From NCBI GenBank assembly GCA_019843655.1, contig JACDQD010000011.1, positions 13,682,604-13,746,603 on the forward strand: a stretch of 64,000 nt of DNA, written 5' to 3'. The position numbers and the translations under genes are program-made. The stretch's first letter is position 1, and each line of letters begins with the position of its first letter. The notes beneath the pieces were generated by a model. The model searched no databases. It was not told where the DNA came from and saw only the letters and a list, made by a program, of their open reading frames with translations. The stretch is from Lethocerus indicus. Taxonomy: Eukaryota; Arthropoda; Insecta; Hemiptera; Belostomatidae. Below, piece after piece: positions 24,101-39,100 of the stretch.

Positions 24101-27100
24101 ATTCTTTCTGTTACAATTGATGTCGCACACACACCGTTAAGCAGATCGGGGCCAGTTTGATACTGAATGTTTCGTAGAGCACCAGGTAATTACATATCAG
24201 AATACCGTATGTAAACGTGTGTGAAAATATAAATAATCGGTGAAATCCGCAACGATTTAGTCGCCAGCCCAATTATATTCGGGCGAAACCAAATTTCGGG
24301 GGGCCAAAATTCGGGCTGAAAGGCGCTTTCAAGTAGCAAATTTTGATTGATCTCCATGTCGATATCAAGAGCATGAATGGACGACGTTGTTCGACCAACT
24401 ATGGCCAAAAAAAAGATTATGCCCCTGTGTATCGGCCGGTGATTACCACTACTTCTACTTGGGACAATTCAGAGTTACATACGAGCTAACGCTAGAAAGG
24501 TATTAAGAATCTGGTCCGCCGTATGAAAGCTAGTCTGAGAAAGACGAAATACGAAAGAATGAGGTGAAGAGCCTGCAACGAATATTACCGACAACCGAAT
24601 GTAGCCCAGTTCTGCGAGTGTTCAGCGCTCGGAAAGTTGTTCCGGCCGCCCGCAGCGATGTTGTTGTTCCACTTGGGCGGAACATTAATTTCACATTGGA
24701 AAAACCTCAACCCACCTGAGAGAATATCTATGGGGGTCGACGACCAGTTATTTAAACGAGCGCCCGTTTTTCCCGAACCCACGACTCTTCCCCCGTACTT
24801 AGTAGAGCGGTTAATGGACAGTAGGCAAAACACTGGAACAGAGGGAAGGTGGGAGGGGTTTGGGTTTCTTACCGTAGAAAACTTTGCAACCCGGTCACGG
24901 CGTTTCGAATTCTCCCATTGTAGATATTCCGCGTCTTTTCTACCGATCGAAAAGGCTAATTAATCACCTTTTCGAAGGGACGCTTCTTCCCCGGGCCCCT
25001 AAAAATGGGACCGGGCGTTTCGTAACGACCAAAAAGCTGTTGCAATAACCGCGAGGTCGATAGAAATGATATGAAACAACGCAATAAGGTAGGAACAAAT
25101 TAGAATATTGGCAAATTTCAGGCCTGCTCCCAATAAAATGAATTATATATATACAATATTCGAATATATATTTTTCCTCTATTATGAGTCGCTTATTCCC
25201 TCCGTAGTGCACCACTGTGCTTTCTGTTTCGAAAGGGTCCAACTTCTTCCCCCTTCAGAGGCCGCTGGCCAAAGCTCGGGGCTGGAACAACTTTGAAACT
25301 GGGGACAACAACCTTTAGCAGCTTAGCCACGAAACGGACTAATCGATAATAACTAGTGCGATTTTCTGCCTTGCACAGCTCAAAACTATCTGGCGAACTA
25401 TTAAACAAATCGTTAATTGATTGAAATGAATTGCCAGGAATCCGTTAGCTGTATTCTCTTCGTGGGAATGTCTTGACCTCCGGGATATTGTATGGAACAG
25501 TGTACTTACAGCCGCTTCCCCTTCCTAGTCGACTAGCATGTAAACACTTTGACACTGCAGTTTTTTCTATAGAAATATTAGATCACCTACGAAATGCTGC
25601 TGAAGATATTTCGTGCAGCAGAAAAATTCGCGGTACCGTGCCTTCGATGCCTTCGTAAAATTACGCTTAATTAGCAAACACTTCTTTCATAAGACCGGTT
25701 GTGTTTATTCGGAAATTCTCAATGAAATTGGAACTTCATTAAAATATTCACCGGGGGGCTAATTTATTATAAAATTTAATTGTTATTGTACACACAACAT
25801 CCTTGTCCGACGGGTGAAGGACACAAAGCTCATTATAAAACAGTTCAGACATTACATTACCCTCCTTACAGATACCTCCGTTTAAACATTCAGTGAAATG
25901 CCAACATAGCAAATTTAAATAAGGACGTAAATAAATTAAGGGAAAAAGACCGCGTCGCAAAGTTCGCGGACATAATTATATATTTTGAAAAATAATAAAT
26001 ACGGCGACGTTTGTACAACTAATATTTGATATAAACTTCAAATTAAATACAAGACATTTAATGAAAAATAGTATTTATTCATCCAAGTTGCTTTAAACGG
26101 TAAAATGCTGTGGAATCGTGAACATTTTTTCTCTCAGTAATCTCTTGAGCGGTAATCCCCGGATTATTATTCACTAAATCACGTATCAAGTCATTATCAA
26201 TACCGGAAGGTATTCAGAGCGAAGTTTATCTTTCAGATTGAAGTCGCCATTTCAAAATCGTCTGAACCACTTTTTAACTGTCCCAAGGGTCAAATAAATT
26301 AAATGAATTAAATTTAACCACTTCTTCATACGGCCATATTGACTCAGGAAAGTGTCCTATGAAAATCGGGCAAGAATTTTCTCCCCAATATAATTGAATC
26401 TGAAAATCCCCCCAGGGACATAATTCCACACTCGCTTCGTTGATTGGCACGCATTGTCTTAACGCGGTAACGCCCGTCCGAATCCGAAGGTCGGGATGTA
26501 TTAAATAAAAACAATAGGTAAACAGCCGTTGCATTGTCGTCGGGGTCGAAATTCGAGTTCATACCAACCGAAAAGGCTTAATTAATCTCGGCATTAATTA
26601 CGCGCGTGCCGAAATCATGCGAAATCCCCTTGTTGGGAACGCGGACGGTTTATTAGTGTTGTGTAATATACACGAAAGAGGTGCGGGGGATACACGCTAG
26701 TCACAAGTCAACGTCTTGTGTGTGTGTGTGTGTGTGTGTGTGTGCTCTCAACCTTGAAAAAGCAGCAGGCAAGTCTCGCTTCCTTGCACGTTTTTCGATC
26801 AATTCCCCGCAGTGGCCCGTCGTCCTGTGCCAAACGGGGCCCACCTAATTAGAAGCGGGCCGAAAAGCGTTCCTGAAAAATGACGCCCACTTTGAAATAA
26901 TCATTCCAAACGAGATTCTGTCGTCCGGGCCAGACAAGTTAGTTTTTTCTAACAAAATGTATATCCGAAAATTAATTCTGTTCTACGACCGTTATTCGGG
27001 AGCGATTAATAATTTTTATAGAATTAAAAAATGAAAGCATAATAAAATGCATCGCTATCAATGGGGTTTCCTATCCCTAGCTTTATTCAACGTAATGTGA

Positions 27101-30100
27101 TTTTACATAAATATATAGCAATAAATAGAAATTCCGTCTCTAGCAGCCGATTTGGTACTGATCTAGACCGGTTTTCGCCGTCTTCAGTACCACACCGGGA
27201 CTGTGGCAGTGCAGGCAGGATGCTTCCCTTTAACCGGCACGGCCGGCGGCCAATCCAAATAATAATTTCCCGATAGCGTTACGGCGACGTTTGGTCGACG
27301 TTTTTTCCCGAGTAAGGGGCCCGCGATACTAAACACGCACAACGGCGATACCCCCGCTCTTTCAAAGTCATAAATGATAAACCGAAGAAATAGTTGTTAA
27401 ATATTGGACCGATACTCCAACTTGAGTAGTATATTTATCAATCAACAGGGGGCTATGAAGCGATTAGGTATAAACTTAACCAATAAAAGTAATTATTCCG
27501 AGAACTTCAGTTGGCGTAGACATTCGGCCGAGGATAAACGCGATTCGCGTAGGTTTTTTTTTACTGTAAAATAACTCTTATATAATGTCAAGCGCTATTT
27601 TCCGCTCCACTCAACGCCGGTTTCGAATTATCGCCATTCAGCCAGTAGCATGCCGATCTTAATAGAGCGAGGTACCTACGCGGACAACAGTAGCAGTGTA
27701 GGGACAGATGTGGATCTTCTATAATCTGAAGTTGAGGATGGCGGGAATCCGAAACCGGTATAGGGTCAGGATCGAAAAAACCCCACGATTTATAACTTTT
27801 ATTCAACTTTTTTTCAGAAACTACGAATCATGCGGACGACCTTTACTCTAACTAGGAATCAGCTGTTAAACCCTTGTATATTGTCCGTACGCGTGTGAGG
27901 TCTGTTTATCGTACAATGTTTCTAATTCAAAGTATTAAAATAAAAACAAAATTGGAATTTTTTTTAATACTTTTCCCTCCTAGCGATTAGTAATACAGCC
28001 TTATCACTCCAAGGTTGCTTCATATCACGGGAACCGGGAGAATAACAAAGCCGATAATACGACTTTCGGTTTTGTTCGGAATAGTTCTCAGTTATATCTT
28101 AAGATATGACAGACTAAACGAAGAGCGGTATATTTTAACGGTTAACCGTAAGGATAATGCTAAATTAATTTATTGTAACCACAGAAAACCATACGTAGGC
28201 GGATAAGCCTTTTGAACGTTCATTCAAAATAAAAAAAAAACAAACAGTACACGCGGCTATCACCACGTTCTGATATATTTTTTGTTTTAAACACAAAATG
28301 GCTTTTAACCGGTCTTTTTTAGGTCAAAGTATGCAACAGGAGACGACTTCGTTACACTGCTGATATTGAATTTCCTTTACAGCGTTTTAAATTGTAAATT
28401 TTCTGACCCCGGCGGTCCCGGGGATTCCGAACATGTACAAGTCGGTAGGAAAAATCGCACTAGCGATGGTGATTCAAAAATAAGTATTCATAATTAAGTA
28501 CAGAAAACTTAACGACCCGGGCAGGCGGAGGGTGAATTTTTTAGTTCCGCTACGCATAACAGTTTAAAGCGCAAAAAGCGCATTTACTCGGGCCCGACCG
28601 GAGAACCACAAGCGTAACAGAGCTGCCACAATCCGCCGCGATCCGTGAAAACAAAGAGGGAAAAAACGTTGGACTGGAAATAAAATTGAATTTACCTTCA
28701 TCTTGAGCGATATTGAGTGGCGACTATCCGCTAGCCGGCCAAAGACTGGCTTCACCGTTAGCCTGTCCCGTTGGGCGACCCCTACCACCAGATATATCCC
28801 ATCCCCCCCTAACTACTACAGCTTCATCGCCGTTCTCACCCCACCGTTTCGACTTTCCGCCAGCGTCAGTACCATTTCGAGAAAACCGAGGTTCGCGGTA
28901 TGATCCGATACGCTGGAGCTGACCAACAATCCGGTCCGAAATCGTACCGATTGCGTGGTATACCTGTTGGTGCCAGGAAACAGTTCACTAAACCTGATAC
29001 ATACAAGAGCAAAGCTACGTAATAAAATTGTAAAATAAACTTCATATTCAACCCGCTATTCAAACTTGTCGACAACATCCACCCGATAATCCAAAAAAAA
29101 GGCCTCAGCAATGACATTCCGAAACGCCAAAACAACGAGAACTACCGTCCCCATACAAGTGGACTGAGGTTTTGCCAGGAAGCGAGTGTTGACCCCAAAG
29201 TGGAGTCGACAAAGGGACAAAGGGATACCAAACCCCGATCGCCTTTATAAGGACACGCACAATCTTGAATGTGTAACACGTAGGGTTGTCCCTCCTTATT
29301 AACACTCGATTAACAGCAGGACGGTGCGAACGTAATTATTTTTCTACTCGGCAAGGCGGGGAGCAAACTATTCTGGGAAACAGCTTCGGACACTGAATTT
29401 GAGAGATTCTTTCGAGTAATTCTTTCTCAAAAGGGCGAGAAAACGAACAGAACAAGAGGCTACTAGCGAAAATTACCCTACTGGAAGATTACTGAAAATA
29501 ATTAACAAAATAAAAGGCCGAGGGCTGTGTTAAAATGAACACTACAATACAACTAAAACTGAACTACTGAAATGTTAGTAACAAGGTATTCCGCAAACGA
29601 AAACCGGGCGGTGTTTTTTTATTTTTAAACCGCCCAACGATTTTAGAATACAGACCGTTGCGCTCACGGTAGGTTTAAGATCGGGGGTTCAGATAGAAGA
29701 GGAATTATATCGGGATCGTTTAAACTGGAAATATGAATGAAGTTATACCAAATGAATCGCGCGCGATCGATATGAATCTAAATTTATAATCGCGTTTTGA
29801 TATCCCGACTGAATTAAAATTATCCGCGGACCATATTAGAATTTGATGCCGGGCCAGATAATGAAAAATTATCTCCGACATAGTTAGTAATCGTGTATTA
29901 GCTGCAGTGTGTAGGTGTGTCGCGTGAAAGTAACGGGAAACAGCTCTGAGTTTAAATTTATTTTCTCATAATGTATCTGTTAAATGGCTGAATTGACTTG
30001 TTCTCTCTGATAATTATAACTTCTAATACAGTAGAAAAACAATAGATTGTTAATACGATTTCATTAATTAAGAAGTTACATTTTATTTTTTCTCGCGGAA

Positions 30101-33100
30101 AATTTCGCTCATTATTACTGTTGTAGAAACAAATTGTTACATATTTATTGGGTCGATAGTTGACCACGTGTGATATGAACACTATATAATAGCGCCTAGC
30201 GTAATACGTTCGAATTTCTTCCCAAGATATTTTTACTTAATTTTTAAAGTTGAAACTCCGAGTTGTGGAGGACTCGACTGATTATTTGTGCCCATAATTA
30301 TGAAAGTGGTCTAAGTCATATATTTCTGGTTTCGAGATATTTAATGAATTGCTTTCGAATAAATTAACAAATATTTTTATATTATGCAACATTTTAATTT
30401 AGAATTTTATTAGTCTAATGATTAATGGAAGTTTACTATGAATATGAAATTCTGTGTGAATTTCATATGAAAATGTTGTATTTAAAGTTTGAATTGACTT
30501 AGACCACTTTCATAATTATGGGCACATTTATTGATTCACCGAATCGGTAAATTTTTATACGCGATAGGAATCCCCCAGGTGTACAGTTGATATACTCGAA
30601 TGGAAAAACCTTCGAAGCCCAGTTCCTTTTTATTTTTTCGGCCTCTCCTAAAGGAATCAATTTTTTAATTCCTTATACAAATTAATCGACGCGTTGGTAT
30701 TATTTATCTTATTCGGGAGAGGAATCTTAGAAATGGTGAATTCTCTGGTTGATCTCTACCAGTTGAGGCCTCCCGGTTGAACGTCCTCTCGCGCTAATCT
30801 CAGCCATCTCGTTTCCTGTTGCCCGTCTTTTCCTGTTCTGGCGTAGCGGGCATTATCCCCGGTAATTAATTGGCTAGGACTCCGACTGGAGGTAATCAAC
30901 CTAACCCGCTTCGGGATTCCTCCCGGCCGTTCTCACGGACTCCGATAATAAGAGGAATATGAATATAGAAGACAAAAAAGGGGCATGCCGATGGCCGTTT
31001 CTCACGGGTCCCCGGGGCCCTAAATTTTCCGGGTAGGTCAACACTACTGTACTGAAAACACTACTGTGTATTGGCTCAACCGGCTATTGACGTTCCATCG
31101 CTAATAGCTTGTGTGCAATCAATGATAATAAATTGGCCAATAATCAACTGGCGAACTGCCATAGTAAAATATGCGGGTTTCACCTCAATCCACCTCAACC
31201 GAGTAAGGATTGCGAAAGAAATAGAATTGATTAAATTCAATATTCGAAAATCAATAGGCTCGTTGGAAGTAGTTTTATCTCTCATCTTAATTGCCAGCAG
31301 GAGACCCGACGGTCGATGGGGGGGGAGAGGGGTTCTCCGGGTCTGTTCTCGACATGAAACAGTTTACGAGTTGTCTGTTTTGTTTGTTGTTCGTTGTCAA
31401 TATTGTTTGGTCTAGTTGGAGGGAAAGGGGATTAAGTATTTACAGCGCTGAGGGGAGATAGGCCGCAGGACGGCGTACACGTGGTTGTCTAGAACTTGAG
31501 GTAAAAAAAAAATAATTTTTTTTCATACCGTAGGTTTGTGTTGCCTCTGTCTCCTCTCGCTGGTTTGGTCTTTTGCTATGTTTGTAGTGTTTCTGTCTCC
31601 TCTCGCTGGTTTGGTCTTTTTCTTTTTCGGCCGCTCGCCATCTTCAGTAGTTAGTCAGTTTCGGCACTTTGGATGTCTTTCAGGCATCCTCACTGCACTG
31701 TCACTGTCACTTGTACTGCAAGTGCTACAGCAGCCGAAACCGGTCTAGCGAAACCAAATCAGAGACCAATCCAGCGAGAGGAGGCAGAAACACCACAAAC
31801 CTACCGTATTCCAACCCCTCGCAGACCACAAAACAGGAATTTTTTTTCATTTTTAAAAAAATTTCAACTAAAATGACCAAAATCGAAGAAAATCCATAAC
31901 GAGTCATCGCTCAACACAGCTCACCGGGACACTGATAGAAACAGACAGGAGGTCCCCCATTTCTCGGGGAATACTAATGACGATGGCGAGAAGCCGAAAC
32001 CGGTTTTTCGCCGCAGGAGCCGGGAGACAGACGGATCCATTCCAAGACTGGTTCCAAACCATCACGGAGCCCGAAATAGTAACGAAATTAATTCCCCTTT
32101 CTACTGTCAAAATGTTTATAACATACATACTGCACATTATTGAGTCTAATTCGTGATTAGATTAAACCCGAATGCCTCTGCCCGAAGCGTATTCCCAATG
32201 TTTAGGTCTGGACCTTGGCTTCAACAAAGTTCAAGTGGCACAACGAGGGTAGAAAGGTCAATTTAATTGAACAGAAAAACCACTATCGCCGAGGGTCATT
32301 TTTCAGTGACAAACAAAGATTTTTTACACTTAGCAAAACGTTATAGTAAAACCATTCGAGTGCTATTTCGATTCGTCGTGTCGATAATATTGCCGCATTC
32401 TTGACGTTTCCATCGGCCCATACCTTTTACCAGGTCACCTTCCCAGGTTCTTTTAGTACATTTCTGGTTGCTGTAAAACTGTACTTAATTCATGCTCTAA
32501 ATCAAGGAATTTAACAGAAAGTAGTTGCGGTTAAATTTTAGGAACTGCGCCTGCGGGTATTGCCAATCAAATCAAAATAAATCTTAAGCAATCCTCAGGA
32601 TAGCGGGTAAAATCGAACCCTGGACACGGGGGTTGAAATTCGTTGATAATTAAAATAGATTGTGTTGTAATTCGACACAATCTGGTGAATTTACTCATTT
32701 TTTTGTTCGACTCAGTTTGGCCACAATCCAGCCTACGTCGCTAATATCGCAATTAGTAACTGAATTAATGCCATTGCAAAATAATGACAAGGAAAGTCAA
32801 AGCTATTATTATTTCGCTCGTGATTGAATAAATACAGGTAGTGTATTACATGCCTAGGTATAATGGGAAATGGGCCATTTCGTTAGAATTTTTCCTTCGG
32901 GTATTCAGGACAAAGTGCGTCGGGTCGCAGACTGACCTTTACGCCCACCCAGGGAGCTTTATTTAATGAATCTACGCATATATCAGATAATGCCGACGGA
33001 CCTAGAATTAATTTTTATTTTGAAAGTTTCTTTTCACGACGGAATCTGTCCCGTTGTGAAGAGAAACACTGGAGAATCCGAGTTACCGTTGTTTTAATTT

Positions 33101-36100
33101 GAACTGTCGGAGGCCGCTCATTCTCTTTTGCCCCCCTCAAGAAATTAAGGTGTAAAAAGTGTTTTCACCGTTCTCCGAATAACTCCGAACGGGCTACCTG
33201 TTAACAAGACGAGATAAGAACTTTTTCCCAGATAACATTTCAATTCCCTAATTGGGAAAATTTTGCTCTTGAAAACATTAGGGCGACACGTTCGGGGGTG
33301 TTGAAAATTTCTCATTACTACGGGACAGAATGAATTAAGCTACTCTCGCACGGTGTACGCTCGAATATCCCCAAGCTAAGACCTTAATTGGGCGATTGAT
33401 TCTGTGCAAGTGCGTGGGAATATTGTACGAAATATGCTGTACAATTTATAGGAATAAAGATGTCTTCAGCACACGTTTCAAACATGCACGCTTGAAACGT
33501 CGACAGCTTGAAACATACCGGTTTGCGAAACCCAGACCCGGGATAAGAAAATTGGAAGAAAATCCCTGTCTATAAATTCGAGGAAAGGTCTAATTGGTGA
33601 ACAGAGTTGTCAGTGCCGTCTTGATAAGAGTTACAGGGAAGTGCAAACGAATATAAACAAGGGAGCAGAACAGTTGACCAAAACAGGACGAAATACCGAA
33701 GGGCGGGTTTCCATTTGTGACTTTGAACGAAACATTTTTTATGCCACTCATTTCAACGAGCGGTCATGTTGAAATTCCGGGCCGGATTCTCAATCACCGT
33801 AGCGGTCGCTTGCCTAATTGAATTATTAATGGTTATTATGGAATTTTTTAACCGTCTTTTTTATATTCAAATTGTCTACATAGGGTTCGATTTCGTCCAT
33901 CGTTCACTTCCTTTCTCCGCGGATGAATGTACATCTAAATATCCGCGCGTATAAATTTTCAAATTTCCGACGAAGTGGAAACAGGAACTAGTAAATTTAT
34001 TGCATTGTCCATTTCATCATCGCTATCGAATCCTACTAGATGTAGTAATTTTATATTATCAAATCACAATGATGTGGGTTGGGGTAGTTTTCTATAGTAC
34101 CTGTAGTATTCTCATTGACATGGTCGTTCGTTTACTTGTATACGTCTCAACTGTTGTCTATTGTTTCTTGTCCCTTCGGTAACTTATATGCATATATTTA
34201 TATTGCTGTCAATATTATTAATATTTATAAATCGAATAGACACGAATAAAGAATCCAATTAAGGGTCCAGCTGTAGATCAAGAATACGCCGTCTCCTAAA
34301 CGGTCGCTCGGATATTCAAATGCCTATCGAATACGTGAACATTTACAGAACGAAGGTCTCAATTAGACAATCGGAGGGGCCGATGCGGTCGACATACGGG
34401 CGGGATACTGAGGAGAGCCACCGGCCGAATACTGATGAGAACCACTGTCGGCATTCAGAGCGCTCGAATCTAGGAATGCTGTCCAGGGGACCCCGCGGAC
34501 CTTGGGAACTTTGTCCCCATTGTTTCCGATCGCCGGGACAATTTTCACTGTGCAAGCGGATTGGCACACTTTCGGTGGGGAGGTCCCCCGCAAAACAGCT
34601 TCGGGGTCAGGATCACAGGGCGCCCGCAGCCCCATTAAACCGATGGGGGACGAAGGATACGGGGACATTGTATTCTATACATTGATAATTTATGAATGTT
34701 CACAGCTGTTGGCTACAGCCGAACCACAACATCCCCTCGGTATATGTACGGTAACTTAACGCGGTTCCGAATTCCCGATCTTGAATTTCTATCCTTCTTC
34801 CATCGCTCAGTGCATTCGTCCGGGTCAATTACGACTGAATGTTAGGATCAAGAATATTTCCATTCTTGAAACCATTTAGCTCTATATTTAGGATATTATT
34901 CGAGTGTATGACGTCAGTCAAGACTGAATTCGGTTTGAGTATCGAGCTATAAATACCGTAAATAAATCAATAATCGTTCTTTAAAAACTGATTTAGATTT
35001 GTAGTATTATTTTAGAATTCGTTGAACCTGATCGCAACCCCGACGAACTACCGCACACGAGTTTCGACTTTGAGCTAAACACGAGGACAAATTAGGGCAT
35101 ATTATTATAGTCGTTTTTCGTCTAAGAACTATTCAGCACGAAGAGTAAACTATCATGGAAAAAAGTGGCAGCAGAAGACGACTCGAACAATGGAACGGTG
35201 AATTAATGCTAGAAAGAAGCACATCTCTTCTCCCACTACTGTGAATGGGTAACGGATCGTTCAGACAGGAGCCTTCAGATTACGACAGAACAGTAATAAT
35301 TACTAGTCTTATAATGTCTACAACTACAGGTGTAAGCTTCAATCTACGAAGATATAACGGGATACAATTTTCAACACTACTCAGATGTATTACTTCCACT
35401 TGGCTAGACAGATTTCGGGTTCTCACCGTCCACGGTAACACAACGTTCGTAGTATAGTTAGAATATGGTATCGTACTTTTAGATTTAAATGTATCTTCAT
35501 ATTTTAAAAATTGCAGGAACCCGGAAAACCGGCCTAACTTACTACCGACATTTTCGTTTCTTAATGTAAGCAATTTTGATGGACACAAGCGAAGATTACG
35601 CCAACCAGGTGTAACCGGCGCGTTTTGTGATCGGTTGCTCTTCACTTTTTTTTTAAAACCGGTTTTAGAGCGTTTTCATTTTTCAATTCGGAACCCGGCC
35701 GTCAAAACGGGAACCGTAAAACCGACAGCAGTTCGGGTTTCGTCAAGGGTTTTAGACGGTTTGAGAAGCTGTTAAGGGGAAGATGGGAGCGCACTGAAGC
35801 TACTGTTGCGTGGAGCGGAGAGGGCGATGGCCCACCCGCTCCAGCTCCTTTCAACAGTTCATCAAAGAAAATTATGCCCCTGCGTTTTCTGTACAAAAGA
35901 ACCATTTTTTTAACAATATTTGTCTTTTGATAGGGCACAATGAATTTTTAACAGAACAATTTGAAATGTATTAATTTGATTTCATCAATGGGATTATTTT
36001 TATTTCAGCCTTTCGTCCTATTAGTAAGGTTATTTAAACGTCCTGTAAGTCAATTATTTAGAACAATATGAACAAATGTATTGTAAACCTATATTAGATA

Positions 36101-39100
36101 TTTATTAGTGTTACTTAAGAAGTGACATTGTGACATTTGTCTGACATCGGTTAGTAAATAATAGCAACAATGATACTATGTTTAATACAACTAATTTTAA
36201 GCAGGAAACCCTAAGAAAATGGTTCACAGACGCAGGAAAAATTAACAATCGTAACCGTACGGATCACACGGAGGGGTGTGATACAACCTCCGTTTCTTTC
36301 TCACCGCTCGTGTATAATAGACACGAGCATTATGCCTCAGGTATAATTATATTTACAGTTTCTGATTCTATACGCGCAGTTAGACGCTATAAAGTCCAAA
36401 CTCAACCGGGTATTTTGTTTTGTTTTTCATCATTCCAGTAAAATCATTAAAAATTGTTCTAATTACACGTTTCTATATACGTATCTATAAAACGGTTCTA
36501 CACACGTTCTATATACTCTCTGTATATATAAAACTATCTAAGGCGTTGTAAGGCCTGTCTTGTAAGGATATACGAGTGTCAGGGTCTGTATGTCGGACGG
36601 TCAGATGTACGTCAGATCCCTTTAAATAAATAACCATAGAAAATTTGATTTTCATGAAAAATAGTATACGTTGTTGTCACAAACGAGGATGTCTGACACT
36701 CAATAAAGTCCTTCGAAAGAAAGGACATAGTTTATTTAAAACATTCCCATATTTTCAATGCGCAGAGGCGGAGAGCTGAATCCTGCAAACAGTTCTGGCC
36801 GTCATGATAAGCTCATATTTTGTTTTTTCCCTCGTCAAGCCGAAAGGCTCTATTCGGGCTATGAGCAAATACGGAAGCGCCGGCGGTCCGGAACAATGCC
36901 GCGAAAGGCCAAGGACAGATAAGAGCAAATACCCGAGAGCGTTTCCACTTAGCCCATTCCCACGTGACCTAGATGGGAGAATAGTATTTGAAAACTATAG
37001 CGAGATTTCCCTCGAAATAAGCGTGCACATTATAAGGCCGAACTAGGAATTAATTTTAGGGCTCCAAAAATTTTGTCGGAGTACTTTATCACAGCGATCG
37101 TCGCCAGCATTTAGCTAGTGATACAAAATAAAGACCGTGACAATGTCTAAAGAGACTAACTCTCCTTCGTTATTCTCTACTCGTCAATAGTGCTAATCAA
37201 ACATCAATGTCGCATATTGTATTTTACAGGTGTGGTAATAAAGCAGTTATGAAAAAAATTCGACCGCCTCTGACATATCAAGTCGCTGAGGTATTATATA
37301 TAGTACCGGGTACTTTATATTGGTTCAGTGTAGTGACAGGAAGTTTCATCCGCAGCCGACATGCCTAAGCACCTTAATATATTACAGATGAACGCCTCTA
37401 ACCGGAAGCAGAAACCGGTTTAGGCTAAGACCAGAAGAGCGAGAGGAGATCGCAGTCATGATAACAGAACGTAAATTGAAGACAGTTCACAGTCGATTAG
37501 ACTTTTTTCGAAGGATACCCTCATTTCAGTTCGAAATTCACTATGTCCTGAATAAAGTCAGGAAAGTTCTAAATCTTACAGCTCACAATCTATGGACTAT
37601 AAAGCGTGGCAAAATTTTTTTATTATAATAAGGAATAAATAAGGATACGTGTCGTTTATATATTAGTAGTAACTACAACTTATACGACACAGCATTTTAA
37701 TGATTGACTATAGAGTTATGCTAGGTACCGGTTTAGAACGACTTTCTAGAATGATTCACAGCGTGAATATAACGAATGGATTTTATTACGTTTGTAAAAA
37801 TGGATAAAAAGAAGTTATTATCCAGTACTACGACTTCGATATCGGAGCCACCAGACGTACTTTGAGGTAACTGATAAGGCGCCACAGCCGCAATACAAGA
37901 TGCGATATTGGAACCCGCAATATTTTTTTTCGATAAGCACTTTTTTTTACTGATAAGGAAGTATAAGCCCGATAAGTGCTAAGGCGAACTAAGGACTGGA
38001 TTAAGTGTGGGGCGAAGATTTCTACCGTTTTGTAACCTTTACGTAACCTTTAAACACATAAGACCGAAGGTGAATTTCTGAATGAAAATGTACTCACGGG
38101 CCTGGATCGTCGTTGTCGGATGTGGTCTGCTGAGTGGTTCGGTATTCGGGCGCTTCTTGACGCGGTGGTAGAGGCGGCGGCAGGCGGATTCCTCCGGAGG
38201 CGGCAGAGGGTCGGTGGGTCGTTGAGCCTGAAATGGGTGAGCCGCCTCATAGAGGCCCTCAGCCAGGGCTGGCCCTCGGAGGCGGGGTCGTCTCGGCCGG
38301 CGGCCGCCTCTACCGTGGCCACGCTGGCAGTGGCGGATGACCGCAGCTGGTCGGTGGCCGGCACCGGCGGCCGGCTCTCCGCCGTGGCGGTTCCACTCTT
38401 ACTACCGGTCGTCATAGCACTGAGGCTCCTCGAGCGTCGGCCCGTAGCCGCCCCCACCACCCCCGCTCCACGCTCCCCTCTCCGACCCGCCCCCGCATAG
38501 CTGCAGCTGCGCCGGTGCGAGCCTGTTACTCTCCTGCAACAAAATATCTTACTATAGAACATATAGAATACAACATGCCTATGATTATCATATGTTACTT
38601 AAACCGAAAACCGACTCCAAAATTGCTTTTGAGTAATTGTTTTGATAAGTTCTTCCGCATCGAAGAACCAGTAACATTACCTTAACAAGTTCGTAATACC
38701 AGCCATGTGGTCTGCGAGGGTTTTGAACAAAAAGTTAAAAAACAAAAACTGACATAAGCCGCTTAACGAACATCTCTCCTCTCATTCCTTCTAAAAACAA
38801 TACATGAGATAAAATATATATATATATATATACATACACATACACACACACACAAAGACAGAGAAAACACAACAACACACACACACAACAGATGCAGACA
38901 GGAGTCCCCACAAATCAGAGTGACTCACCAACGTACTATACTAGGCACAGCTGCGGATGGCGAGCAGCTCAAACCGGTCTAGTCCTAATCAGCGAGAGGA
39001 GAAGATCGAGAAAGGTGATACAAATCACACTTATTTTTATAGTTAAAAGAAATGACTTGAAACTACAATGGAGAGAGATTTAATTAATTGTAAGTACCCT

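Larger units (their letters stand above)
21254..38097 (-). other. bdg: bedraggled intron 2 (16.8 kb)
   Basis: A long intron between the N-terminal exon at 38098 and the TM1 exon at 21253. No exon with coding character was found. From about 22 kb the DNA is less AT-rich and richer in CG dinucleotides than the left third of the window. It holds the MITE at 30288-30525, the composite ribozyme repeat at 31525-31837, decayed family copies (about 23955-24020, 27135-27222, 27616-27774, 31971-32075, 35402-35430, 37387-37450) and a (TG)n tract at 26717-26744. The rest is unidentified. Confidence 0.6.

Noticed and set aside
32570..32650. B-box-like ATCGAACCC suggesting a minus-strand tRNA
   Set aside because: No A box or acceptor stem at the right distance.
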